Positions 40,529 to 49,213 of a DNA stretch of 64,000 bases are shown here, one piece after another. This DNA is from Proteobacteria bacterium CG1_02_64_396 (GTDB lineage Bacteria; Pseudomonadota; MNWR01; CG1-02-64-396), in contig MNWR01000057.1 in assembly GCA_001872725.1 (NCBI GenBank), forward strand, positions 1-64,000, given 5' to 3'. The first letter of the stretch is position 1; each line of letters begins with the position of its first letter. Both the position numbers and the translations under genes were made by a program. The notes beneath the pieces were generated by a model. That model worked only from the letters and a program-made list of their open reading frames with translations. It did no database searches and was not told the origin of the DNA.

Positions 40529-40571
40529 GCAAAAACCCGCAGCCTCAAGGCATCGACTTCGGGTTTTTTGC
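40529..40571. terminator. Terminator-like inverted repeat
   Basis: Arms GCAAAAACCCG (40529-40539) and CGGGTTTTTTGC (40560-40571) form a stem with A- and T-runs at its base. The 20-nt loop makes it a weak candidate. No gene ends directly before it. Confidence 0.4.
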
Positions 40572-40760
40572 GCAACGCGGCTGAAAAAAGGCAGGAGGCC
40601 TTTTATTCGGCGTTTCCCTAAAACCGGCCACAGTGGGGTGTTCCGCAGGGCGGAGAGGATGCGCTGGCAGGCCGATTCTTGATGCTCCTGTGCTTTTATG
40701 TCCCAATGAGTTTCATTCGCAGGCAGTCCATGGGGGCGAGATCATCAGGAGGAGGGGGCG

Positions 40761-41300
40761 ATGGCCGAGTTTGCGCAGGCATTGGCAGCCACACTGGGCA
40801 ACGAGGGTGGCTATGTGGACGACCCGCACGATGCGGGGGGCGAGACCTGCCGGGGGATTTCCCGCAAGAATTTCCCCACGTGGGGCGGATGGGGGTTGAT
40901 CGACCAAGCCAAGTCGGCCCCCGGCTTTCCCGGCGGCCTCGATGGCAACGCCCTGTTGCAGGAGCAGATCGCCGCCTTCTATAAGGGGGAGTTTTGGGAT
41001 CGGGTGCGCGGCGACGCCATCGCCGACCAGCAGGTCGCCGCCTCGATCTTCGACTTTGCGGTCAATGCCGGCGTCGGCACCAGCGCCCGGTTGGCACAAA
41101 AGGCGGCGGGTGCGGCGGTGGATGGGGCGATCGGCCCCAACAGCGTGGCGGCGATCAACGGCACCGATCCCCGCACCTTTTTGGCCCTGTTCGCCTTGAA
41201 CAAAATCGACCGTTACATCCAAATCAGCGAAAACAGCCCCAACAACCGGACCTTTTTCTTCGGTTGGATCAAAAGGGCCATGGCCGATGCCCCGGTGTAA
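40761..41300 (+). CDS. GH108 muramidase (endolysin-like)
   Basis: A 179-residue protein from ATG 40761 with a GGAGGAGGGG site. It has the GH108 catalytic start (LGNEGGYVDDPHDAGGETCRGISRKNFP, the E in NEGGY being catalytic) and the linked C-terminal peptidoglycan-binding part (IFDFAVNAGVGTSARLAQKAAG, DGAIGPNSVAAIN). There is no signal peptide. Such genes are often phage remnants or secretion-associated muramidases; no other phage gene is nearby. It is cotranscribed with the HD-GYP gene (31 bp apart). Confidence 0.85.
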   Translation: MAEFAQALAATLGNEGGYVDDPHDAGGETCRGISRKNFPTWGGWGLIDQAKSAPGFPGGLDGNALLQEQIAAFYKGEFWDRVRGDAIADQQVAASIFDFAVNAGVGTSARLAQKAAGAAVDGAIGPNSVAAINGTDPRTFLALFALNKIDRYIQISENSPNNRTFFFGWIKRAMADAPV

Positions 41301-41330
41301 TCCGGATGCACCGTGATGAAGGAGCACGCA

Positions 41331-41924
41331 GTGAAAGAGGCTTTCGAGATCCTGCACCAATACACCCATGGCTTGGCCGAAGCGCTCAAACAGCGCGATC
41401 CCTATACCCGGCTGCACTGCGACCGGGTGGTGGAATTGGCGCTGGAGCTGGGACGTAGCGCCGCAATCCCCACTGCCGACATGCTGCTGCTGCGCATCGC
41501 CGCCTCGTTCCACGACATCGGCAAGATCGGCATTCCCGACCGGGTGTTGCTCAAGGCGGGCCGCTTGGAGGATGAGGAATGGGCGTTGATGAAGAGTCAC
41601 AGCGTTCGTGGCGAGCAGATCTTGCTCGCGACCGGGCTCGAAGGGGTGGAGGCGGTGGGCAAGGTGATTCGCCACCACCACGAGCATTTTGATGGCGGCG
41701 GTTACCCCGACGGTTTGATGGCCGACGAGATTCCCATGGCGGCCCGGATTTTAGGCATCGCCGACAGCTACGACGCCATGGCGACGACACGCGTCTATCA
41801 ACCCCAGCAGGCGCACGAGACCATCATGGGCATCATGGCGGTCGAGCAGGGGGGAAAACACGACCCGGAGCTGTTCGCCCATTTTTGCCGGGTGATTGAA
41901 GACAGTCACTACCGGGTGCGGTGA
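41331..41924 (+). CDS. HD-GYP cyclic-di-GMP phosphodiesterase domain protein
   Basis: 197 residues from GTG 41331, chosen for AAGGAG 6 nt upstream (an ATG at 41316 has none). A stand-alone HD-GYP domain: HCDRVVELALELG, ASFHDIGKIGIPDRVLLKAG, HHHEHFDGGGYPDGLMADEIP, ARILGIADSYDAM. The HD pair and GYP motif are intact, so it should hydrolyse cyclic di-GMP. There is no sensory domain; it may act with a partner. Confidence 0.9.
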   Translation: MKEAFEILHQYTHGLAEALKQRDPYTRLHCDRVVELALELGRSAAIPTADMLLLRIAASFHDIGKIGIPDRVLLKAGRLEDEEWALMKSHSVRGEQILLATGLEGVEAVGKVIRHHHEHFDGGGYPDGLMADEIPMAARILGIADSYDAMATTRVYQPQQAHETIMGIMAVEQGGKHDPELFAHFCRVIEDSHYRVR

Positions 41925-42464
41925 GCCTTGTTCACCAACGGACCATCGCCTTGAACCGGTCCGTAACGGTAGGGGTTGGCGTCGAGGAGGTCGGAACTGC
42001 GGTTTTCAATCAGCGCCTCCCAAATGGGGTCGGCATGGTACGCCGAGGCGTAAGGGGGAGGGGAAGACCCTCGCCGGGTAGGGGGGCAGCAAGGGGGAGA
42101 GGGATAAAGGGTTGAAACCGTGCCTGACATCGCTGAATGGGGGGGGTAGAAGTGTGCGGCACACCCATCCCGTGGGGCGCTGCCCCATCGTCCCCCCTTC
42201 AGGAGCGTTCCACCCATGCCACCTCCTCAACCCCCGAAACCGCCCAACGGCTTCCCGACGCCTCCCCCACCATCGTCGACCTGGAGGTCAACGAGCGCAG
42301 TGAGGGTGGGAAAATCCCCGGTTTTACCGAATGGACTGCGGGTAACGGTTGGCAGTACAACGCCTCCTGACGTTGCAGCGCCGCATCAATAAAAAAGGGG
42401 GCCAATCGGCCCCCCTTTTTTGTCTTACTTCCAATCTGTCTTACTTCCAATCAACACCCCCCGT
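41925..42464. other. 540-bp region with gene remnants
   Basis: No complete gene. On the minus strand 41909-42055 reads DPIWEALIENRSSDLLDANPYR, which looks like a decayed protein C-terminus. On the plus strand 42263-42370 reads IVDLEVNERSEGGKIPGFTEWTAG and ends 27 bp before a terminator, again gene-like but without a start. Both may be leftovers of the rearrangement that duplicated the acs 3' end. Confidence 0.45.
42397..42421. terminator. Bidirectional terminator GGGGGCC-AATC-GGCCCCC
   Basis: A perfect 7-bp stem with A-run before and T-run after. It lies just past the end of the duplicated acs fragment, matching the terminator at 43564-43586 past the real acs. Confidence 0.85.
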
Positions 42465-42757
42465 TCACTCCTCCCCCCGCAACTGCTCCAAGATCTTCTG
42501 ATCCTCCAAGGTCGAGGTATCGGTGGTGATCTCCCTTCCCGCCGCAATATCGCGCAACAGGCGGCGCATGATCTTGCCGGAGCGGGTTTTGGGCAGGTTG
42601 TCGGCAAAGCGAATCTCGTCGGGCTTGGCCAGGGCGCCGATCTCCTTGGCGACGTGTGCCCTCAATTCCCGCACCAGTTCGTCGCGGTGGAACTCGTCGC
42701 GTCCCCCCTTGAGGACCACGAAGGCGAAGATCTCTTCCCCCTTGATCTCGTCGGGGC
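42465..42757 (-). pseudogene. Duplicated 3' end of acs
   Basis: 293 bp match the last part of acs (43615-43907) with about 11 differences (about 96% identity), offset 1150 bp. It encodes the final 97 residues ([21 protein letters not shown] onward) including the catalytic-lysine region [10 protein letters not shown] and its stop. The frame continues upstream to 42836 only by chance. No promoter or start is present, so it is a non-functional copy. Confidence 0.9.
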
Positions 42758-42852
42758 GGGGGTCGGTTCTCTTGAGGCCGGTTCGTTCAAGGTTGGCCCC
42801 CTTCCCACGCAGCGATGATTGAACTTGATGGCGCATGTGCCATCATTCCGCC

Positions 42853-43293
42853 ATGAAACCGCGCATCGTTGTGGACACAAGTGTGCTGACTTCCGCTCTG
42901 ATGAGTGCCCACGGGCCCAATCGGGAAATCCTGCGTCGCTGCCTGCTGGGGCGGTACCAACCGCTGTTGGGCAACGCCTTGTTTTCTGAATACCTGGATG
43001 TCGCGACCCGAGATACCACCTTGGCACGGTGCCCGGTCCCGAAAGAGGACGTGATCGACCTGCTTGAAGCGTTTTGCGCCGTGAGCGAATGGATTGCGAT
43101 CTTCTACCTGTGGCGACCGAATTTGTCCGACGAGGGCGACAATCACGTTCTTGAACTGGCCACCGCTGGAAACGCGAGGTGGATCGTGACCAACAACGTA
43201 AAAGACTTCCGTAATGCTCAACTGCGATTTCCCGACATCGCTATCGTCACACCCGAGCAGATCTTGAAGGGAGGTGAACCATGGCAACCCTGA
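42853..43293 (+). CDS. PIN-domain toxin
   Basis: A 146-residue protein from ATG 42853 (MKPRIVVDTSVLTSALMSAHG). It is a PIN_3/COG1569-type ribonuclease with the acidic residues D8 (VVDTSVL), an E in ALFSEYLDV, D in NLSDEGDNHVLELA, and D in TNNVKDFRN. Such toxins cleave RNA and are held by the cognate antitoxin, whose gene overlaps its end (43281). Confidence 0.85.
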   Translation: MKPRIVVDTSVLTSALMSAHGPNREILRRCLLGRYQPLLGNALFSEYLDVATRDTTLARCPVPKEDVIDLLEAFCAVSEWIAIFYLWRPNLSDEGDNHVLELATAGNARWIVTNNVKDFRNAQLRFPDIAIVTPEQILKGGEPWQP

Positions 43294-43508
43294 CCGTGCG
43301 GCTGCCCGACGACAAACACATGCGACTTAAAGCGCTGGCTCAACGCAGACATATCAGCGTCAACAAGTTGATGGAGGAGCTTTCGACCCAGGCCATTGCC
43401 GAGTTCGATGCCGAAACGCGGTTCCGCGCCATGGCGGCAAAAGGATCGGTCGAGAAGGGGTTGGATGTGTTGGATCGGCTGGATCGGGCGTTCGAAACAA
43501 AGGTTTGA
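43281..43508 (+). CDS. Ribbon-helix-helix antitoxin
   Basis: A 75-residue protein from ATG 43281 with AGGGAGGTG upstream. The N-terminus MATLTVRLPDDKHMRLKALA is an RHH fold (TVRLPDD strand, then two helices with ISVNKLMEELSTQAIAE). The C-terminal tail (EKGLDVLDRLDRAFETKV) should bind the toxin. It overlaps the toxin gene by 13 bp; toxin-first order is usual for this class. Confidence 0.85.
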   Translation: MATLTVRLPDDKHMRLKALAQRRHISVNKLMEELSTQAIAEFDAETRFRAMAAKGSVEKGLDVLDRLDRAFETKV

Positions 43509-43563
43509 AGCCAATTTGTGGGTCTGGCTCCGTCCAGCATCGCAGCGTACATATAAAAAAAAA

Positions 43564-43586
43564 GGGGGGCCTGAGCCCCCCTTTTT
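43564..43586. terminator. Bidirectional terminator GGGGGGC-CTGA-GCCCCCC
   Basis: Perfect 7-bp stem with A-run before and T5 after. It serves acs from the minus side and the antitoxin gene from the plus side. Confidence 0.85.
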
Positions 43587-43614
43587 CATTCCAACCTCAT
43601 TCAATCCAACCGTT

Positions 43615-45588
43615 TCAATCCTCCCCCCTTAACTGCTCCAAAATCTTCTGATCCTCCAAGGTCGAGGTATCCGAGGTGATCTCTCTTCCCGCCGCAATAT
43701 CGCGCAGCAGGCGGCGCATGATTTTGCCGGAGCGGGTTTTGGGCAGGTTGTCGGCAAAACGGATCTCGTCGGGCTTGGCCAGGGCGCCGATCTCCTTGGC
43801 GACGTGTTCCCTCAATTCCCGCACCAGTTCGTCGCGGTGGAACTCGTCGCGTCCACCCTTGAGGACCACGAAGGCGAAGATCCCTTCCCCCTTGATCTCG
43901 TCGGGGCGACCGACCACGGCGGCCTCGGCGACCAGGGGATGACTGACCAGGGCCGATTCGATCTCCATCGTCCCCAAGCGGTGGCCCGAGACGTTAATGA
44001 CGTCGTCGACCCGCCCCATGATCCAGAAATAGCCATCGTCGTCGGTGCGGGCTCCGTCGCCGGCGAAGTAATACATCTTCCCTTGATCCTTGAATTTGGC
44101 CCAATAGGTGTCGACGAAACGCTGATCGTCGCCCCACACGGTGCGCAGCATCGAGGGCCAGGGTTTGCGCACCACCAGCAGCCCCCCCTGCCCCCTCTCG
44201 ACCGGGTTGCCCTCGCCGTCGACGATGGCGGCGTCGATCCCCGGCAGGGGGTTGGTGGCCGATCCCGGTTTGATCGGGGTGGCCCCCGGCAGCGGGGCGA
44301 TCATGTGGCCGCCGGTTTCGGTCTGCCAGTAGGTATCGACGATGGGGCAGTTCTCCTTGCCGATGGTGCGGTAGTACCACATCCAGGCCTCGGGGTTGAT
44401 CGGCTCGCCGACGGTGCCCAGGATGCGCAGGTGGCTCAGGTCATACTTGTTGGGCCACTCATCCCCCAAGCGGACCAAGGCGCGGATGGCGGTGGGGGCG
44501 GTGTAGAAGGTGTTGACCGCGTGTTTTTCGCAGATCTCCCAGAGCCGTCCGGCGTGGGGGGTGGTGGGAGCCCCTTCGTACATCACGGTGGTGGCGCCCG
44601 CCGCCAGCGCCCCGTAGACGACGTAGGTGTGGCCGGTGATCCAGCCGACGTCGGCGGTGCACCAGAAGGTGTCCTCCTCTTTAAGATCGAAGACCCACTT
44701 CATGGTCATGATCCCCCAGAGCAGATAGCCCGCCGAGGAGTGGACCACCCCCTTGGGTTTGCCGGTCGAACCCGAGGTATAGAGGATGAACAGCGGGTGT
44801 TCCGATTCGACCGGTTCGGGGGCGCAGTGGTAATCGCCGTCGGGGACGGTGTCCTCCCACCAGACGTCGCGTCCGGCTTTCATGTGCACATGCTGGCCGG
44901 TGCGGCGCACCACCAGAACGTGCTCAACGCTGGGGCAGCCATGAGACAGCGCCTCGTCGGTCGCCTCCTTCAGGGGGACAATCTTCTCGCGCCGCCAGCC
45001 GCCGTCGGCGGTGATGACCAGTTTGGCCGCCGCATCCTCGATGCGGTCCTTGAGCGCCTCGGCCGAGAAGCCGCCGAAGACCACCGAGTGAATGGCGCCG
45101 ATGCGGGCGCAGGCGAGCATGGCGACCGCCGCCTCGGGGACCATGGGCATGTAGAGGACGACCCGATCCCCCTTCTTGAGCCCGAAATCTTGCTTCATGA
45201 CGTTGGCCAGCTTGTTCACCTCAAGGTAGAGCTCTTGATAGGTGATGACCCGGCTGTCCCCCGGCTCCCCCTCCCAGATGATCGCCGCCTTGTTCTTGCG
45301 CCAGCTCTTCAGGTGACGGTCGACGCAGTTCTGGGCGACGTTGAGCCGCCCATCTTCGAACCACTTGTAGAAGGGGGGATTGCTGTCGTTGAGGGTTTTG
45401 GTGAAGGGGGTGGTCCAGTCGAGGTGCTCCCGCGCCAGCCCCGCCCAGAACCCCTCGTGGTCGGACTCGGCGGCGGCCCGTAACGCCTCGAAGTGGGCCA
45501 TGCTGGGGATGGCGGCGGTGTCGGCGACGTTGGCCGGAGGATGGAAGACCCGGTTTTCGGTCAGGGTCGATTCGATGGTTTCGCTCAT
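43615..45588 (-). CDS. acs: Acetyl-CoA synthetase
   Basis: A 657-residue protein, the usual Acs length, from ATG 45588 ([15 protein letters not shown]) with GGGAGA upstream. Motifs: [16 protein letters not shown] (AMP-binding P-loop), [12 protein letters not shown], and the acetylation-regulated C-terminal [11 protein letters not shown] with its catalytic Lys. It activates acetate to acetyl-CoA. It is the last gene of the minus-strand acetate block, separated from the exonuclease gene by a tandem repeat. Confidence 0.97.
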   Translation of the reverse strand: MSETIESTLTENRVFHPPANVADTAAIPSMAHFEALRAAAESDHEGFWAGLAREHLDWTTPFTKTLNDSNPPFYKWFEDGRLNVAQNCVDRHLKSWRKNKAAIIWEGEPGDSRVITYQELYLEVNKLANVMKQDFGLKKGDRVVLYMPMVPEAAVAMLACARIGAIHSVVFGGFSAEALKDRIEDAAAKLVITADGGWRREKIVPLKEATDEALSHGCPSVEHVLVVRRTGQHVHMKAGRDVWWEDTVPDGDYHCAPEPVESEHPLFILYTSGSTGKPKGVVHSSAGYLLWGIMTMKWVFDLKEEDTFWCTADVGWITGHTYVVYGALAAGATTVMYEGAPTTPHAGRLWEICEKHAVNTFYTAPTAIRALVRLGDEWPNKYDLSHLRILGTVGEPINPEAWMWYYRTIGKENCPIVDTYWQTETGGHMIAPLPGATPIKPGSATNPLPGIDAAIVDGEGNPVERGQGGLLVVRKPWPSMLRTVWGDDQRFVDTYWAKFKDQGKMYYFAGDGARTDDDGYFWIMGRVDDVINVSGHRLGTMEIESALVSHPLVAEAAVVGRPDEIKGEGIFAFVVLKGGRDEFHRDELVRELREHVAKEIGALAKPDEIRFADNLPKTRSGKIMRRLLRDIAAGREITSDTSTLEDQKILEQLRGED

Positions 45589-45625
45589 GGACAGTCTCCC
45601 GTGGATGGGCCGGTTGCCGGATGCA

Positions 45626-46160
45626 GGCTGCCGGTCTTGTTGATGAACAATGGGTGGCGGAGCCACGGAGTGGCGGGGCCACATCGGTAGCGTTGTTTTT
45701 GTAGGAGCGGTCCCCGACCGCGAACGGTTGTGTCCCGGTGCGACAACTTGGCCCCATCGGTTCGGCGACGGGGTCGCCTCCTACAACGGTGCTTGATCCG
45801 GGGGCGATGCCGTTGCCGGTTTTGTTGCTGAACAATGGGTGGCGGAGCCACATCGGTAGCGTTGTTTTTGTAGGAGCGGTCCCCGACCGCGAACGGTTGT
45901 GTCCCGGTGCGACTTGGCCCCATCGGTTCGGCGACGGGGTCGCCTCCTACACGGTGCTTGATCTGGGGGCGATGCCGTTGCCGGTTTTGTTGCTGAACAA
46001 TAGGTGGCGGAGCCACATCGGTAGCGTTGTTTTTGTAGGAGCGGTCCCCGACCGCGAACGGTTGTGTCCCGGTGCGACAATCTGGCCCCATCGGTTCGGC
46101 GACGGGGTCGCCTCCTACAACGGTGCTTGATCTGGGGGCGATGCCGTTGCCGGTTATGTT
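45626..46160. repeat. Three-copy tandem repeat between acs and the exonuclease gene
   Basis: Copies start near 45629, 45815 and 45978, with a partial fourth at 46147; unit 163-186 bp. Each runs from TTGCCGGTTTTGTTGCTGAAC through TGTAGGAGCGGTCCCCGACCG to GGGGTCGCCTCCTAC. In each unit the last two parts are an imperfect inverted repeat of the REP type (TGTAGGAG .. CTCCTACA). Small differences separate the copies (an extra 16-bp GGAGTGGCGGGGCCAC in the first). Confidence 0.9.
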
Positions 46161-46179
46161 GGGTCGCTTCCCTGCGCCT

Positions 46180-46884
46180 CTACCCCAACCGCTGCAAGCG
46201 AAACAGCCCCTCGACCGTCGTCACCCCCCGGCTTTGCCGGGCCTGTTCGGCCAAGCGCCAAAAGATTGAGGCGGTTGCTTTGGCATCCCCCAGGGCGGTG
46301 TGGCGACCGTGTACCTCAATGCCCAACCGCCCCGCCACATCGTCCAGGGTTCCGACCTCGTCGCAAGGGGCCAACGCCCGGTCGAGCCGCATGGTGTCGA
46401 GGGTCGGGTAGGGAAAATGGGCCCCCAGGTGGCCGACCATCGCCTTGTTGATGAAGCGGATGTCGAAGCCGATGTGGTGGCCGACCACCACCGACGCCCC
46501 GATGAAATCGAGCATGTCGACGATCCGCTCCAGCAGGGTCGGCTGCCCCCGCACCATGTCGTCGCTGATGCCGTGAATCTCGACCGCCGACAGCGGGATC
46601 GGAATTTGAGGATCGACCAGCGCCTCGAAGCGCTGCCCGATCACCCCCGACCGCATCTTCACCATCCCGACCGAAACGATCCGGTCCTTGCCGGGATTGA
46701 GCCCCGTAGTCTCGGTGTCGAGGACCACGAAGGGGGCCTGTTCAACCGGGACCGTCCCCAGGTCGACCGTGCGCAGCCGAGCGCAAAGCCTTTGCACATG
46801 GAGTGCGATGGGGTCTGCGGCCAGCCGTTGCCGCTTGAGGGTGCGCATCAAGGAGGCGGCCAGACGGTCTTTCAGGTTCGGCAT
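46180..46884 (-). CDS. DEDDh 3'-5' exonuclease (DnaQ-like)
   Basis: A 234-residue protein from ATG 46884. All acidic motifs are present: VVLDTETTG (D56, E58), VEIHGISDDMV, GHHIGFDIRF (Asp), HGRHTALGDAKAT (His and Asp). It follows the epsilon-like exonucleases that commonly sit next to DUF294/CBS regulators and acetate symporters. It would act on nucleic acid or nucleotides; its link to acetate use is unclear. Confidence 0.85.
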   Translation of the reverse strand: MPNLKDRLAASLMRTLKRQRLAADPIALHVQRLCARLRTVDLGTVPVEQAPFVVLDTETTGLNPGKDRIVSVGMVKMRSGVIGQRFEALVDPQIPIPLSAVEIHGISDDMVRGQPTLLERIVDMLDFIGASVVVGHHIGFDIRFINKAMVGHLGAHFPYPTLDTMRLDRALAPCDEVGTLDDVAGRLGIEVHGRHTALGDAKATASIFWRLAEQARQSRGVTTVEGLFRLQRLG

Positions 46885-47006
46885 AGGGCTCCTTCATGGG
46901 GAAAACCATCGTTGCGGGAGCATTCGCCCCGTCCCTTCGCCGGATCGTGGGTGGTGGATGCGCCGCGCTTATCCACCGGTGATCCCGCCGATCACCCCTT
47001 ACACGC

Positions 47007-48905
47007 TCAAAACGGGCTGAGCGTCACCGCACGCCGCATCACCCCCTGCAATCGCCCCACGGTGCGCAGTGCATCTTTGAGCGCGTCGATCTGGTGGTGG
47101 CTCATCTGGCCGATGTCGACGAACTTGTCGGGGGCGACCCCCTCGGCGACCTGGGCCAGTTGGTGGGCCAAAATCGTGTCGACCAGCAGGGCGTAGGCGG
47201 CCAGCGCCGCCTCCACCGCGTCGCGGTCGAGAATCCCAAGCGCGGCCACCTGTTGCAACCGCCGGTGGGTGTTGCGTTCGGCAATGCCGGCCCGGATGGC
47301 GAAGAGCCTTGCCGCGTCGACCACGAACAGGGTCCCCTCCGCCTTGAGATCGACGCTCCCCCGGTGTTCGCTGTCGGAGCTGGTGATCAGTCGTCCCATG
47401 AATCCCAGCGGCGGCTTGTATTGGGCGTCGTCCATCATCAGAGCGGTGAGGAAGGCCGATGCGCTGGCCGCCTCGTTGTTCAAGATTGCCTGTAGCGGCT
47501 CCAGCAGCGCCACCTCGCCATAGAGGGGGGCCAGGTCGAAGACGATGGAGGACCAGCGGGCCGCCATGTTGTCGGGGTGGTGGATCCACTGCCGGAACCG
47601 CTTGGCCCATTGCGACACCGAGCCGCGAAACTCGGGGTTGTCGGTCATGACCCCGCCGGGGCAACGCTTGTAACCGACCGTTTCGAGCGCCGCCGCCAGC
47701 GCCTGTCCGAAGCCACCGAACCAGGTGGCCGCTTGGTCGGCTTGGGTCGGGTCTTTCGGATCGTCCCAAATCAGGCCGTGATCCTGATCGGGATCGAGCA
47801 GCATCTCCCGCCGTCCCCCCGAACCCATGACGATCACCGCAAAGGGGAGGGGGGCGGCGCCATGTTCCAAAGCGTAACGGTTAAGGGTCAACGCGACCGC
47901 CCGCTCCTGAATGGCGCGGTGGAAGTTGCTGATCGCCAGCAGCACCTCCGAGGTGCGGCGGGTAATCTGCCGTTGGTGGGAGGCAAACCCCGGCAAACGC
48001 TCGGAAAAGGTCTTGAGATCCTCCAGAGAGACGGCGTCGGAGATGCCGGTCAGGGGGGAGCCGATGTGGGTCGAAAGGTAACGGAAGAGGTCGCCGTCGG
48101 TGATGATCCCGACCGGCTTGCCCTCCTCGACCACCACCACCCGGTCGGCCCGGTGGCGATAGAGCAGATCGCGTACCCGCCATAAGGGATCGAGGGGGGC
48201 GACGGTGCGGGCTTTGGCCAGATGCAGCGCCCCGATGGGGGTCCCCAGATCGCCGTGCTCGGCCACCAGCCGGGTGAACTCCTGCTCACGCAGCAGCCCC
48301 ACGACCTTGCCATCATCGTCGACGATGACCGCCGAGGAGACCCCTGCCCGAACAATCTGCCGGGCCACCTCGGTCAGGGTGGCGCTCCCCGACGCGGTCA
48401 GCACCGGGGTGTGCATCACCCGTTGGGCCGGAGCCGCCAGGGCCGAGCCGCTGATGTCGGCCTCGGTGGGCAGCGGTTTGGCCGCCCGTAACCGCAGCGC
48501 CATGACCCGGTTGAAGGCGGCGCTGAGCTCGTGGTGGCGCGCCTCCAGGGTTTGCATGACCGGGCCGTCGAGGGCCAGTAGGGTGGTCGGCTCGTCGGCG
48601 CTGGCGGTGGAATTGTAGGGGTCGGAATGTAAAAAGGCGGTCAGCCCGACGAAGTGGCCGGGGCCAAAATTGCAGATCCGCCCTTGGCTGCCGGGATAGC
48701 CCGACAGGTGCATCGCCCCCTCGACAATCAGGTAGAGCTTGCCGGTGTAAGGGTCGCCGCTGGCAAAGAGGATTTGTCCCCGGTCCAGATGGATGGCGGT
48801 GGCATGGTGGAGCAGATGGTCGATCTCGGCGGGGGTCAGGCTGGCCAGCGCCTTGACCTCGGCCAGCATCTGGCTCAGTTCGGGGGCGGGAAGATCAGCG
48901 GCCAT
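47007..48905 (-). CDS. cNMP-binding, CBS-pair, DUF294 nucleotidyltransferase-like regulator
   Basis: A 632-residue protein from ATG 48905. Domains in order: cNMP-binding fold (about 15-130, LILFASGDPYTGKLYLIVEGA-type core), two CBS repeats (about 165-285, VSSAVIVDDDGKVVGLL; ADRVVVVEEGKPVGIITDGDL), and a nucleotidyltransferase domain (VIVMGSGGRREMLLDPDQDHGL) with a DUF294 C-terminal part. Such proteins often sit with SSS-family acetate symporters and probably sense nucleotide state. Enzymatic activity is predicted from the GSGGRRE..DxD motif. Confidence 0.85.
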   Translation of the reverse strand: MAADLPAPELSQMLAEVKALASLTPAEIDHLLHHATAIHLDRGQILFASGDPYTGKLYLIVEGAMHLSGYPGSQGRICNFGPGHFVGLTAFLHSDPYNSTASADEPTTLLALDGPVMQTLEARHHELSAAFNRVMALRLRAAKPLPTEADISGSALAAPAQRVMHTPVLTASGSATLTEVARQIVRAGVSSAVIVDDDGKVVGLLREQEFTRLVAEHGDLGTPIGALHLAKARTVAPLDPLWRVRDLLYRHRADRVVVVEEGKPVGIITDGDLFRYLSTHIGSPLTGISDAVSLEDLKTFSERLPGFASHQRQITRRTSEVLLAISNFHRAIQERAVALTLNRYALEHGAAPLPFAVIVMGSGGRREMLLDPDQDHGLIWDDPKDPTQADQAATWFGGFGQALAAALETVGYKRCPGGVMTDNPEFRGSVSQWAKRFRQWIHHPDNMAARWSSIVFDLAPLYGEVALLEPLQAILNNEAASASAFLTALMMDDAQYKPPLGFMGRLITSSDSEHRGSVDLKAEGTLFVVDAARLFAIRAGIAERNTHRRLQQVAALGILDRDAVEAALAAYALLVDTILAHQLAQVAEGVAPDKFVDIGQMSHHQIDALKDALRTVGRLQGVMRRAVTLSPF

Positions 48906-49110
48906 GTTTGAGGATCCTCTGGCGCGAGAACTCCAGGTAAATCGCCCCCCCGAAGCAGAGCAGGGAGGCGATCATCAACTCCCCGATGTGCCGGAAGAAA
49001 TCGCCGGTCATGAACATATCCAAAATCATGATGACCACCCCGAATCCGGCCAGGATGTTCGACCATTTGCCTCGGCGTTGGGCGATATTGAGGGTCGCGG
49101 ACGATGGCAT
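48895..49110 (-). CDS. Small two-helix membrane protein
   Basis: A 71-residue protein from ATG 49110 (MPSSATLNIAQRRGKWSNIL), overlapping the start of the regulator gene by 11 bp. Two membrane helices: NILAGFGVVIMILDMFM and LMIASLLCFGGAIYLEF. Genes of this size are common between the symporter and DUF294 genes in related operons; function unknown. Confidence 0.7.
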   Translation of the reverse strand: MPSSATLNIAQRRGKWSNILAGFGVVIMILDMFMTGDFFRHIGELMIASLLCFGGAIYLEFSRQRILKHGR

Positions 49111-49142
49111 GGGGCCTCCTGGTGGATGAAAGGGTGGGTGGA

Positions 49143-49169
49143 AATCGCGCCGAGGGCGGCGCTCCTACA
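49143..49169. repeat. REP-like element
   Basis: AATCGCGCCGAGGGCGGCGCTCCTACAA, the reverse complement of the GTAGGAGCGCCGCCCTCGGCGCGATT family. Confidence 0.8.
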
Positions 49170-49213
49170 ACGACAACGGAGGGGAGTCCGCCCGAAAGCG
49201 GACCCCCCCTTTG

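Larger units (their letters stand above)
40380..40760. other. Intergenic region between marR and the muramidase gene
   Basis: About 380 bp. It holds the possible marR promoter and an inverted repeat at 40529-40571 (GCAAAAACCCG .. CGGGTTTTTTGC, 20-nt loop) that could act as a weak bidirectional terminator. A 76-codon plus-strand frame at 40391-40621 has no ribosome site, overlaps the promoter and is rejected. Confidence 0.5.

Noticed and set aside
40391-40621. 76-codon plus-strand frame after marR
   Set aside because: No ribosome site, starts inside the marR promoter region, and the composition does not look coding.
43804-45483. 559-codon plus-strand frame opposite acs
   Set aside because: Antisense shadow of acs; high GC makes long opposite frames common, and no ribosome site or domain is present.
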